Positions 9,936 to 17,729 of a stretch of DNA of 64,000 nucleotides are shown here, in pieces. The notes beneath the pieces are model-generated. The model saw nothing but the letters and a program-made list of their open reading frames with translations, did not search any database and was not told where the DNA came from. The stretch comes from Dechloromonas sp. H13 (GTDB lineage: Bacteria; Pseudomonadota; Gammaproteobacteria; Burkholderiales; Rhodocyclaceae), in assembly GCF_009469615.1 (NCBI RefSeq), contig NZ_SSXX01000002.1:269501-333500 (forward strand). Reading direction: 5' to 3'. Each line of letters begins with the position of its first letter. Within the stretch, counting starts at the first letter, position 1. The position numbers and the translations under genes are program-made.

Positions 9936-10715
9936 ATGAAGACTCTTTCAGGACTGCTGCTCGCACTGGCCTTGTGCGTTTTTGGCGGCGAGGCGCTGGC
10001 GCAGATCAGCGATCTCAATTCGGCGATCAACAAGGCGGGTCGCCAGCGCATGCTGTCGCAGCGCATGGCCAAGGCCTATTTCCAGATCGGCCAGCAGGTC
10101 GAGGTCGACCGCAGCAAGAAGATTCTCGACGCGTCGGTCGCGCTGTTCGACCGCCAGCTGGTCGAGCTCAAGAATTTCGCGCCGACGCCCGAGATCAAGG
10201 ACAACTACCTGAAGCTGGAAAAATCCTGGCTGGCCTACAAGGATCTGCTGGTCGGCGCTATGCCGTCGCCGGACAACGGGCGCAAGGTGCTGGAAATTTC
10301 CGATCAGGTGCTCGGGCTGGCCCATCAGGGCACGGTCCTGCTCGAAAAGCAGTCGACGACGAGCGCCGGCCGCCTGGTCAACGTCTCCGGGCGCCAGCGC
10401 ATGCTGTCTCAGCGCATGGCCAAGTTCTACCAGGCGATCGCCTGGGGTGTCGGCGACGACAAGAGCGCCGGCGATCTGGAAAAGGCGCGCAAGGAATTCG
10501 CCGCCGCCCATCAGGAACTCGCCGCGGCGCCATCCAATACGCCGCAGATCAAGGACAGCCTGGAGCTGGTCAAGCAGCAGTGGATGTTCTTCGAGAACGC
10601 GCTGAACCAGAAAGCCGGGCCGGACAAGCGGCCGCAAACCGCAGTGGCGACGACCAGCGAGCGCATCCTGGAAGAAATGGAAACCGTCGTCGGCCTGTAC
10701 GAGAAGCTGAAGTAA
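9936..10715 (+). CDS. Periplasmic protein with two PilJ/NarX-type repeats
   Basis: 259 residues from the ATG at 9936, preceded by GGGGAA. A signal peptide is cut after GGEALA. The mature protein is two helical halves, each opening with a nearly identical segment: AGRQRMLSQRMAK at about 34-46 and SGRQRMLSQRMAK at 151-163. This is the PilJ-type sensory domain (type IV pili methyl-accepting transducer N-terminal family), here free of any transmembrane or signalling domain. The segment resembles the P-box of the NarX/NarQ nitrate sensors (INKAGSLRMQSYRL, from memory), so an oxyanion ligand is possible; that is inference. It ends one base before the convergent radical SAM gene. Confidence 0.82.
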   Translation: MKTLSGLLLALALCVFGGEALAQISDLNSAINKAGRQRMLSQRMAKAYFQIGQQVEVDRSKKILDASVALFDRQLVELKNFAPTPEIKDNYLKLEKSWLAYKDLLVGAMPSPDNGRKVLEISDQVLGLAHQGTVLLEKQSTTSAGRLVNVSGRQRMLSQRMAKFYQAIAWGVGDDKSAGDLEKARKEFAAAHQELAAAPSNTPQIKDSLELVKQQWMFFENALNQKAGPDKRPQTAVATTSERILEEMETVVGLYEKLK

Positions 10716-11828
10716 TCAGAACAGGCTGAGCTGCCGCTCGTCCGCCGGCCTCTCCGGCGGGGGCGGCGTGAAGCGCGTCTTGTCGAGCGGCGGAAACTCG
10801 CGGGCCAGTCCGAGGCGCCGGCAGGCGAGCTCGAAGCGTTGGCGGAGGAGGTCGGCAAAATGCCCCAGCCCCTTCATCCGGCTGCCGAAGCGGGCGTCGT
10901 TGGCACGGCCGCCGCGCAGATCGTAGAGCACCGACATGACGCGCGCGGATTTCTCGGGCGCGTGCCAGTCCAGCCATTGGCGGAACAGACCGGCCACCTC
11001 GTGCGGCAGGCGCAGCAGCGTGTAGGCGGCGCTCGTCGCGCCGTGCTCGCGGGCGGCGGCCAGCAGCTTTTCCAGTTCCTGGTCGTTGAGGCCGGGAATC
11101 AGCGGCGAGGCGAACACCGAGACCGGGACGCCGGCCTCGCTCAACTGCTGCATCGCCGCCAGCCGCGCGTGCGGCGCGCAGGCGCGCGGTTCCAGTTCGC
11201 GGGCCAGCTGGCCGTCGAGCGTGGTCAGCGAAATGCCGACGTGCGCCAGATTCTGCCGCGCCAGTTCGGCCCAGAGATCGAGATCGCGAACGATCAGCGA
11301 CGACTTGGTGACCACCGACACCGGGTGGCGGGTTTCCAGCATCACCTCGAGCAGCGCGCGGGTCAGCCGTTCCTTGCGTTCGAAGGGCTGGTAGGCGTCA
11401 GTGGCGGTGCCGAGCACGATGGTCGAGCAGACGTAGTCCGGGCGGCTCAGTTCGGCGCGCAGCAGGCGCGGCGCATCCGGCTTGTGGAAGATCTGCGTCT
11501 CGAAATCGAGGCCTGGCGAGAGGCCCAGCCAGGCGTGCGTCGGGCGCGCGTAGCAATAGATGCAGCCATGCTCGCAGCCACGGTAGGGGTTCAGCGACTG
11601 GTCGAAGCCGATGTCCGGCGAATCGTTGCGAGTGATGACGGATTTGGCGCTGTCGACCAGCAGGCGCGTCTGCGGCAGCGACGCCTGTGCCGGCGTCCAG
11701 CCGTCGGCCTCGGCCTGGCGGGTCTCGCTGCTGAAGCGATGGGCGACGTTGCCGCCCGCCCCACGGCCCTTGATGGGCGTCGGCGGAATCTCCGGAGAAG
11801 GTTGCAGGTCGAAATCTTCCATACGCAT
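10716..11828 (-). CDS. PA0069-family radical SAM protein
   Basis: About 370 residues. The radical SAM cluster motif is CEHGCIYCYARPTH (Cys-x3-Cys-x2-Cys), preceded by NPYRG, which together mark the PA0069/Rv2578c family. Members resemble spore photoproduct lyase and DNA-repair radical SAM enzymes, but their substrate is not established. Two nearby starts (11828 and 11822) give MRMEDF or MEDF; neither has a clear ribosome site. It shares a 33-bp divergent gap with the DAHP synthase gene and meets the PilJ-repeat gene end to end with no spacer. Confidence 0.87.
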   Translation of the reverse strand: MRMEDFDLQPSPEIPPTPIKGRGAGGNVAHRFSSETRQAEADGWTPAQASLPQTRLLVDSAKSVITRNDSPDIGFDQSLNPYRGCEHGCIYCYARPTHAWLGLSPGLDFETQIFHKPDAPRLLRAELSRPDYVCSTIVLGTATDAYQPFERKERLTRALLEVMLETRHPVSVVTKSSLIVRDLDLWAELARQNLAHVGISLTTLDGQLARELEPRACAPHARLAAMQQLSEAGVPVSVFASPLIPGLNDQELEKLLAAAREHGATSAAYTLLRLPHEVAGLFRQWLDWHAPEKSARVMSVLYDLRGGRANDARFGSRMKGLGHFADLLRQRFELACRRLGLAREFPPLDKTRFTPPPPERPADERQLSLF

Positions 11829-11861
11829 CCGGTAGAATGCCGGGTTTTCAGCAAATTTTGA

Positions 11862-12953
11862 ATGGTGCAGGGGATGACGCCGCAAACCAAACCGAATACC
11901 GACGATCTTCGCATCCGGGAAATCAAGGAGCTGGTGCCGCCGGCGCACGTCTTTCGCGAATATCCGGTGTCGAACCGCGCGGCGCAGACGACCTACACCG
12001 CCCGCCAGGCCATCCACCGCATCCTGCACGGCGCAGACGACCGTCTGCTGGTCGTCATCGGCCCCTGCTCGATCCACGACTACGATGCCGCCATGGAGTA
12101 CGCCAAACGGCTGGCAAAGGAAGCGGAAAGGCACGCCGAGGACCTCGTCGTCCTGATGCGCGTCTATTTCGAGAAGCCGCGCACCACCGTCGGCTGGAAG
12201 GGGCTGATCAACGACCCGCGCCTGGACAACACCTTCCGCATCAACGAAGGCATCCGCCTGGCGCGCCGCATCCTGCTCGAAATCAACGAACTTGACCTGC
12301 CCTGCGCCACCGAGTTCCTCGACACCATCACGCCGCAATACACGGCCGACCTGATCGCCTGGGGCGCCATCGGCGCGCGCACCACCGAATCGCAGGTGCA
12401 CCGCGAACTGGCCTCCGGCCTGTCCTGCCCGGTCGGCTTCAAGAACGGCACCGACGGCAACATGCGCATTGCGGTCGACGCCATCCGCGCGGCCAATTCG
12501 CCGCACCACTTCCTCTCGGTGACCAAGTCCGGCCACACCGCCATCGTCTCGACGATGGGCAACGAGGACTGCCACGTCATCCTGCGCGGCGGCAAGGAGC
12601 CGAACTTCGACGCCGCCAGCGTCGATGCAGCCTGTAACGAAATCTCCAAGGCCGGCCTTGCCGCCCGCCTGATGGTCGATTTCTCGCACGGCAACAGCCG
12701 CAAGCAGTACAAGCTGCAGATGGAAGTCTGCGACAGCGTCGCCGCGCAGATGGCGTCGGGCGAGGAGCGCATCGTCGGCGTCATGGTCGAATCGCATCTC
12801 GTCGAAGGTCGCCAGGATCTCTCGCCCGACAAGGCGCTGACCTACGGCCAGAGCATCACCGACGCCTGCATCGGCTGGGATGACAGCCTGGCCGTTCTGG
12901 ACAAGCTGGCAGCGGCCGTCAGGGCGCGGCGGGTGGCGGAAGCGGCGGAGTAA
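11862..12953 (+). CDS. aroG: 3-deoxy-7-phosphoheptulonate (DAHP) synthase, class I
   Basis: 363 residues with the class I signature: DDLRIREIKEL at the N-terminus, VVIGPCSIHDY, ILRGGKEPNFD and MVDFSHGNSRKQ. It condenses phosphoenolpyruvate and erythrose 4-phosphate, the first step of the shikimate pathway. Such enzymes are usually feedback-inhibited by one aromatic amino acid; which one cannot be read from the sequence, so the symbol is provisional (aroF or aroH are alternatives). The start may be 11862 or the second ATG at 11874, which follows AGGGG very closely. A TAGAAT at 11833-11838 may be its -10. Confidence 0.94.
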   Translation: MVQGMTPQTKPNTDDLRIREIKELVPPAHVFREYPVSNRAAQTTYTARQAIHRILHGADDRLLVVIGPCSIHDYDAAMEYAKRLAKEAERHAEDLVVLMRVYFEKPRTTVGWKGLINDPRLDNTFRINEGIRLARRILLEINELDLPCATEFLDTITPQYTADLIAWGAIGARTTESQVHRELASGLSCPVGFKNGTDGNMRIAVDAIRAANSPHHFLSVTKSGHTAIVSTMGNEDCHVILRGGKEPNFDAASVDAACNEISKAGLAARLMVDFSHGNSRKQYKLQMEVCDSVAAQMASGEERIVGVMVESHLVEGRQDLSPDKALTYGQSITDACIGWDDSLAVLDKLAAAVRARRVAEAAE

Positions 12954-12986
12954 CGGCGGGGCGGCTTGCCGACCCCAAAGCGACAA

Positions 12987-13016
12987 AAGGCCCGACAGGT
13001 TTTCCTGCCGGGCCTT
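12987..13016. terminator. Intrinsic terminator after DAHP synthase
   Basis: Stem AAGGCCCG-A-CAGG against CCTG-C-CGGGCCTT with one internal mismatch and a TTTT loop, 33 bp after the stop. It lies between this gene and the convergent gene at 13039, and an A run (12985-12988) provides a U tract on the reverse strand. Confidence 0.8.
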
Positions 13017-13038
13017 CTGCTTTCGCGGGTTCCGGCTC

Positions 13039-13638
13039 TCACTTGATCGGAATCATCAGGTGCTGGTAAGGCGTTCCCGCCCACATGACATAGGGCACCG
13101 AGGTGTCCGGGTCGGCGCTCTTGGGGTACTGGTCGTAGAAGCCGGCATCGGCGCCGACGATCATGACGTGCGGCCCGGTCTTGATCCAGTGATTCCCGGC
13201 CTCCGGCTTCGCGGCATAGGGGTCGGTATTGCTGGCGTCGGTGCCGCCCGAGAGCATGTACATGAAGCCGACCTTGCCGCTGGCTGGCGGCTTGTGGCTG
13301 ATCCATGCCTCCGCCCACTCCAGCGCCGCCTTGTCCATGCACATCGGGTCGGGGCCGGGCGTCGCCGGGTTGTCGGGCATGCAGGTATAGCCGTTGCTGC
13401 CGGCGCGCAGGGTGCGCATCTGGCCGTCGGCCCCCATCGCGATGATCGTCGCCGTCGCGCCCACCTTCTTCGGCGCTGCCCGCATCGCGCTCTTGATCAG
13501 CTTCATGTCGGCAGCAGTTGGCGTCGCGCCTTTGGCAGCGGTCGCCGGCATGGCCATGTCGGCGGCACTGGCTGCATGCATGCCGATGGCGATGAGCGAG
13601 GCCGCTGTCAAACCAATTGTAGGTATCCGTTTTGACAT
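13039..13638 (-). CDS. Exported protein of unknown function
   Basis: 199 residues with a clear signal peptide (MSKRIPTIGLTAASL, cut near HAASA). I do not recognise a family with confidence. The mature part has a Met/Ala-rich stretch, then a compact region with two Cys (about 87 and 100) and motifs such as WAEAWISHK and GFMYMLSGGTDASN, ending YQHLMIPIK. The start is well supported by AAAGGAG upstream. An 8-bp inverted repeat overlaps the region just before that ribosome site. It stands alone between a terminator and a 210-bp non-coding gap. Confidence 0.85.
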   Translation of the reverse strand: MSKRIPTIGLTAASLIAIGMHAASAADMAMPATAAKGATPTAADMKLIKSAMRAAPKKVGATATIIAMGADGQMRTLRAGSNGYTCMPDNPATPGPDPMCMDKAALEWAEAWISHKPPASGKVGFMYMLSGGTDASNTDPYAAKPEAGNHWIKTGPHVMIVGADAGFYDQYPKSADPDTSVPYVMWAGTPYQHLMIPIK

Positions 13639-13653
13639 GGTTATTCACTCCTT

Positions 13654-13673
13654 TGGTATTTGACGAAATACCA
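13654..13673 (-). promoter_or_regulatory. Dyad next to the ribosome site of the exported protein gene
   Basis: On the reverse strand, TGGTATTT-CGTC-AAATACCA forms a perfect 8-bp hairpin that ends where the AAAGGAG ribosome site begins. It could be an operator or an RNA hairpin acting on translation. The rest of 13674-13848 shows no gene. Confidence 0.45.
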
Positions 13674-13848
13674 GCCACAGATCGCGCGGCGACACCTGGC
13701 AGGAGAGAACAAACTGTTGGCTTTCGGATTGATGCAGACCCTGGCCCGCCTTGCGAGCGTGAACGGTATGAATCACATATAGGCAGGCCGGCCGCTTTTC
13801 GCAAGGCACGGAGGGCTGGCCGGTTGTAGTTTTCGAACCAGCCCGCGC

Positions 13849-14670
13849 CTAGTCCGCGAACCGTGGCGCTCGTTTCTCCCGCTGTGCCGCGAGACATTCC
13901 GCCAGGTCGCCCGACAGCAGGAGCGCCGCGTTCCAGGTGGCGACGAAGTTGAGGCCGTCGGCGACCGAGTGGTCGCGGCTGTAGTTCATGACTTCCTTGA
14001 GGCCGCGGGTGGCGAGGGGGGATTTGGCGGCGATGGCGTGGGCGATTTCGCGGACGCCTGCGGTCAACGCTTCAAAATTGCCGAAAATGCGGTTGACCAG
14101 GCCCAGCGTTGCCGCTTCCTCGGCGCCGACGTTGCGTCCGGTGTAGGCGAGTTCGCGCGCTGCGCCGTCGCCGATCAGGTGCGGCAGGCGTTGCAGGGTG
14201 CCGACATCGGCGACGAAGGCGAGGTCGATTTCGCGGATCGAGAAGACGGCATCGGGGGCGGCATAGCGCAGATCGCAGCAGGTGACCATGTCGAGCGCGC
14301 CGCCGACGCAGGCGCCCTGGATGGCGGCGAGCACCGGCTTGCGGCAGCGTTCGATGCTGCTGAGGCAGTCCTGCAGGTCGAGGATCAGCCGGCGCAGCTT
14401 TTCGCGGCTGCGCGCGCCGTCGGGGTGCGCGATGCGTTGCTGAATGCTGCCGAGCATGGCGAGGTCGATGCCGGCGCAGAAGTTGCGGCCGGCGCCGCTC
14501 AGGATGACGACGCGGACTTCCGGCGTCGCGTCGGCCCATTCGAAGGCCTGGCGGATTTCCTGCCACATCGCGTCGTTCATGGCGTTCGACTTGTCCGGCC
14601 GGTCGAGGCGGATTTCGGCGATGCCGTCGGCGAGTTCGAGGGCGAGGGTGGTGCAGGTCGGCAGGGTCAT
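13849..14670 (-). CDS. Crotonase-family delta3,5-delta2,4-dienoyl-CoA isomerase homologue
   Basis: 273 residues from the ATG at 14670, which has GGAG nine bases upstream; a TTG at 14688 is a weaker alternative. It has the crotonase fold with the oxyanion segment AGRNFCAGIDL and AAIQGACVGGALDM. The acidic residues Asp127, Glu147 and Asp155 have the same spacing (20 and 8) as the catalytic trio of mammalian ECH1 as I recall it, and the SRDHSV...LNFVATWN stretch also matches that family. The expected role is isomerising dienoyl-CoA from odd-position unsaturated fatty acids before beta-oxidation. General enoyl-CoA hydratase is less likely, since its second catalytic Glu pattern differs. Confidence 0.88.
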   Translation of the reverse strand: MTLPTCTTLALELADGIAEIRLDRPDKSNAMNDAMWQEIRQAFEWADATPEVRVVILSGAGRNFCAGIDLAMLGSIQQRIAHPDGARSREKLRRLILDLQDCLSSIERCRKPVLAAIQGACVGGALDMVTCCDLRYAAPDAVFSIREIDLAFVADVGTLQRLPHLIGDGAARELAYTGRNVGAEEAATLGLVNRIFGNFEALTAGVREIAHAIAAKSPLATRGLKEVMNYSRDHSVADGLNFVATWNAALLLSGDLAECLAAQREKRAPRFAD

Positions 14671-14752
14671 CGCGCAGGCTCCGGGCAAAGGTGCCGGACA
14701 GCTTACCCGCAGTAGCGGCGGCGCGGGTAGAGGGCGCCGCCCAAACGCCGTT

Positions 14753-15037
14753 TTACTCGCCGAAGACGACGAGATCGAGGTCGGCCGCCTGCCGGCGCAG
14801 GGGAATCAGCGCCTGGTAGGCGGGCGAGGCGTACCAGGCGTCGACCGCGGTGAGGTCGGGAAAGCGGATGACGACGGTATCGGTGTGCGCGTGTTCGCCG
14901 CTGAGGACCGCGGCGCGCTGTCCGCGAAACAGCAGTTCGGCGCCCCACGGGGCGAGCGTCGCCGGCACCTGGGCGCGGTATTGCGCCCACTTGTCGGCAT
15001 CGCGGACGGTGATGTGGCCGATGACGCAGGCGCTCAT
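14753..15037 (-). CDS. DUF1330 family protein
   Basis: 94 residues: MSACVIGHITVRD, then KWAQYRAQVPATLAPWG, FRGQ, and VVIRFPDLTAVDAWYASPAYQ. This is the DUF1330 ferredoxin-like small fold, whose biochemical role is not established. It overlaps the upstream cobalamin adenosyltransferase gene by four bases (ATGA), so the two are translationally coupled. Confidence 0.86.
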   Translation of the reverse strand: MSACVIGHITVRDADKWAQYRAQVPATLAPWGAELLFRGQRAAVLSGEHAHTDTVVIRFPDLTAVDAWYASPAYQALIPLRRQAADLDLVVFGE

Positions 15038-15624
15038 GCCGCGGTCTTGCCCTTCTGCCACAGCACGTCGCCGCGGCCGCCGGTGCGGTTGAGCACGCGG
15101 CCGAGGACGAAGAGCAGGTCGGAAAGCCGGTTGACGTAGCGGCGGGCGGCGCTGGAGACGGTTTCCTCGCTCGCCAGGCGGACGACGGCGCGTTCGGCGC
15201 GGCGGCAGATGGTGCGGCTCAGGTGGGCGAGGGCGGCGGGGCGGGTGCCGCCGGGCAGGATGAATTCCTTCAGCATCGGCAGGTCGGCGTTGAATTCCTC
15301 GACCAGCGCTTCGAGGCGGGCGACCTGGACGTCCTTGATGACCTCCATGCCCGGCAGGCACAGTTCGCCGCCGAGGTCGAAGAGATCGTTCTGGATGTCG
15401 AGGAGCGCGCTTTGCACGTGCGCCGGCAGTTCTTCGCAGAGCAGGACGCCGAGGCTGGAATTCAGCTCGTCGACCTCGCCCATGGCGTCGATGCGCAGGC
15501 TGTCCTTGGTCGTCCGCGAGCCGTCGCCGAGGCCGGTGGTGCCGGCGTCGCCGGTGCGGGTGACGATCTTCGACAGGCGGTTGCCCTTGCGCTCGCTGTC
15601 GGGATTGTGGTCGTGGTCGCTCAT
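15034..15624 (-). CDS. Cob(I)alamin adenosyltransferase, PduO type
   Basis: 196 residues. The PduO-type ATP-binding motif is at the N-terminus (TRTGDAGTTGLGDG, about residues 22-35), followed by KDSLRIDAMGEVDELN. The C-terminal part has RRAERAVVRLA and RYVNRLSDLLFVLGR. It transfers the adenosyl group of ATP to reduced cobalamin to make coenzyme B12. The His/Asp-rich N-terminal extension (SDHDHNPDSE) is short and of unknown relevance. No cobalamin riboswitch is visible upstream. A reverse-strand TATAAT lies at 15651-15656. Confidence 0.94.
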   Translation of the reverse strand: MSDHDHNPDSERKGNRLSKIVTRTGDAGTTGLGDGSRTTKDSLRIDAMGEVDELNSSLGVLLCEELPAHVQSALLDIQNDLFDLGGELCLPGMEVIKDVQVARLEALVEEFNADLPMLKEFILPGGTRPAALAHLSRTICRRAERAVVRLASEETVSSAARRYVNRLSDLLFVLGRVLNRTGGRGDVLWQKGKTAA

Positions 15625-15650
15625 GGTGCTGATCTCCTGAAAGAGCGCGG

Positions 15651-15658
15651 ATTATACT
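15651..15658. promoter_or_regulatory. Overlapping divergent -10 elements
   Basis: ATTATACT reads as TATACT toward hyi (15653-15658) and as TATAAT toward the cobalamin adenosyltransferase gene (15656-15651). Neither has a convincing -35, so this is only a candidate shared promoter core in the 64-bp gap. Confidence 0.35.
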
Positions 15659-15688
15659 GACGAGTCCGCACAAGAGACTGTCGTCGCC

Positions 15689-16462
15689 ATGCCAAAGTTC
15701 GCCGCCAACCTCAGCTTTCTGTTTACCGAGGCGCCGTTTCCCGAGCGCTTCCGGCGGGCGGCGGCGGCCGGCTTCAAGGGGGTCGAGTATATGTCGCCCT
15801 ACGACTGGCCGGCGCATGACGTGGCCGAATGGCTGCGTGACAACGACCTCGAACAGGTGCTCTTCAATTGCGCGGCCGGCGACTGGGCGGCCGGTGAGCG
15901 CGGTCTGGCCTGTCTGCCGCACCGCCAGGGCGAGTTTGCCGAAAGCATCGAGCGGGCGCTGGACTACGCCGTGGTACTCGATTGCGAGCGCGTGCATTGC
16001 CTGGCCGGACTGCGGCCGGCCGGCCACGACGAGGCGGAACTGGAGGCGACTTACATAGCCAACCTGCGCTTCGCCGCCGACCGCTTTGCCACCATCGGCG
16101 CGACGGTGACGATCGAGCCGATCAATAGCCGCATCGACATGCCCGGCTACTGGCTCGACGATGTGGCCAGGGGTTTTCGCCTGTTGGAGGCGGTCGACCG
16201 CAGCAATGTGAAATTGCAGTACGACATCTACCACGCGCAGATCATCGCCGGCGATCTGGCACGCACCCTGGGTGCCAACCTCGGGCGCATCGGCCACATC
16301 CAGGTCGCCGACAACCCGGGTCGCCACGAGCCGGGCAGCGGCGAAATCAACTATCCCTTCCTGTTCGACCTGCTCGACCGGCTGGGTTACGACGGCTGGG
16401 TCGGCTGCGAATACCGGCCGCTGACGACGACCGAGGCCGGCCTCGGCTGGCTGTCGAAATGA
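15689..16462 (+). CDS. hyi: Hydroxypyruvate isomerase
   Basis: 257 residues, the usual length. N-terminal MPKFAANLSFLF, then GFKGVEYMSPYDW, TIEPINSRIDMPGY and QYDIYHAQIIAGDL, and C-terminal VADNPGRHEPGSGEINYPF and VGCEYRP, all typical of the Hyi xylose-isomerase-like TIM barrel. The acidic residues of EPIN, YDIYH and CEYRP are the expected metal ligands. It interconverts hydroxypyruvate and tartronate semialdehyde. It opens a five-gene run with glycerate kinase and glycolate oxidase and overlaps the next gene by four bases (ATGA). Confidence 0.95.
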   Translation: MPKFAANLSFLFTEAPFPERFRRAAAAGFKGVEYMSPYDWPAHDVAEWLRDNDLEQVLFNCAAGDWAAGERGLACLPHRQGEFAESIERALDYAVVLDCERVHCLAGLRPAGHDEAELEATYIANLRFAADRFATIGATVTIEPINSRIDMPGYWLDDVARGFRLLEAVDRSNVKLQYDIYHAQIIAGDLARTLGANLGRIGHIQVADNPGRHEPGSGEINYPFLFDLLDRLGYDGWVGCEYRPLTTTEAGLGWLSK

Positions 16463-17721
16463 GCCCGCGCGCGATTCTCCGCCGCCTGTTCGACGCCGCG
16501 ATCGCCGCTGCCGACCCGGCACGCTGCGTGCCGCCGCACCTGCCGCCGGACGACGGCGGTCATCTGATCGTGATCGGCGCCGGCAAGGCCTCGGCGGCGA
16601 TGGCGCGGGCGGTCGAGGAGCATTGGTCGGGGTCGTTCGACGGGCTGGTGGTGACGCGCTACGGCCACGGTGTGCCGTGCGAACGCATCGAGATCGTCGA
16701 GGCCGCGCACCCGGTGCCGGATGCGGCGGGCGAAGCGGCGGCGGCGCGCATTCTTGGCAAGATTTCCGGGTTGACCGCAAGCGACCGTGTGCTGGCGCTG
16801 ATTTCCGGCGGCGGCTCGGCGCTGCTGGCGGCACCGGCTGAAGGCGTCACGCTGGCCGAGAAGCGGGCGCTCACCTCGGCGCTGCTCAAGTCGGGCGCCG
16901 GCATCGGCGAGATCAACTGCGTGCGCAAGCACCTGTCGGCGATCAAGGGCGGCCGGCTGGCCGCCGCGGCCTGGCCGGCCAGCGTGCTGACGCTGGCGAT
17001 TTCCGACGTGCCGGGCGACGACCCGGCGGTGATCGCCTCCGGCCCGACCGTGGCCGACCCGACGACGGCAGTCGACGCCCTGAAGGTGCTTGATTTCCAC
17101 GGCATCGACATTCCCGAAGCGCTGCGTGCGCGGCTGGCTTCCGGCGAACTGGAAACGCCCAAGCCGGGCGACCCGCGCCTGGCGCAAAGCGAATTCCGCC
17201 TGGTCGCCAGCCCGCGCCAGATGCTCGAAGCGGCGGCGGCCGAAGCGCGTCGGCTCGGCATCACGCCGCTCATCCTCGGCGATGCCATCGAAGGCGAGGC
17301 GCGCGAGGTCGGCAAGGCGCTGGCCGGCATGGCGGTCAGTTGCGGTCGACACGGATTTCCGGCCGAAAAACCCTGCGTGCTGCTGTCGGGCGGTGAAACG
17401 ACGGTGACGTTGAAAGGCGAGGGGCGCGGCGGGCGCAATACCGAATTCCTGCTCGGTCTAGCGCTGGCGCTCGACGGCGCGCGGGGCATCCACGCACTGG
17501 CGGCGGACACCGACGGCATCGACGGTTCCGAGGACAACGCCGGCGCCTTCGTCGCCCCGGACACCCTGCGTCGGGCGCGCGCCAGTGGCCTCGACATCCG
17601 CCAGGCGCTTGCCGCCAACGACGCCTGGGGTTATTTCTCGGCGCTCGGCGACCTGCTGGTCACCGGCCCGACGCGGACCAACGTCAATGACTTCCGCGCC
17701 ATCATGATCGGACTAGAATAG
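16459..17721 (+). CDS. gckA: Glycerate 2-kinase (MOFRL family)
   Basis: 420 residues. N-terminal DUF4147 domain with VIGAGKASAAMARA and LALISGGGSALLAAP, and the C-terminal MOFRL domain with VLLSGGETTVTLKGEGRGGR and ADTDGIDGSEDNAGA. This family phosphorylates D-glycerate to 2-phosphoglycerate; ttuD and garK-like names are used for relatives. With Hyi upstream and GlcDEF downstream it completes entry of C2/C3 acids into lower glycolysis. It is coupled to hyi by ATGA overlap. The protein also carries copy 3 of the repeated 11-base word. Confidence 0.92.
   Translation: MSPRAILRRLFDAAIAAADPARCVPPHLPPDDGGHLIVIGAGKASAAMARAVEEHWSGSFDGLVVTRYGHGVPCERIEIVEAAHPVPDAAGEAAAARILGKISGLTASDRVLALISGGGSALLAAPAEGVTLAEKRALTSALLKSGAGIGEINCVRKHLSAIKGGRLAAAAWPASVLTLAISDVPGDDPAVIASGPTVADPTTAVDALKVLDFHGIDIPEALRARLASGELETPKPGDPRLAQSEFRLVASPRQMLEAAAAEARRLGITPLILGDAIEGEAREVGKALAGMAVSCGRHGFPAEKPCVLLSGGETTVTLKGEGRGGRNTEFLLGLALALDGARGIHALAADTDGIDGSEDNAGAFVAPDTLRRARASGLDIRQALAANDAWGYFSALGDLLVTGPTRTNVNDFRAIMIGLE
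16770..16780 (+). repeat. GTTGACCGCAA word, copy 3
   Basis: Exact copy inside the glycerate kinase gene, read as Leu-Thr-Ala-Ser. It shares 17 bases (CGGGTTGACCGCAAGCG) with copy 6, which lies antisense in yheT. Confidence 0.6.
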
Positions 17722-17729
17722 CGATCACC

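Noticed and set aside
13043-13056. FNR-like TTGAT-CGGA-ATCAT
   Set aside because: One mismatch to consensus, and it lies in the last codons of a coding region, not upstream of any gene.
15024-15700. Cobalamin riboswitch upstream of the adenosyltransferase gene
   Set aside because: The 64-bp gap is too short and has no B12-box-like sequence.
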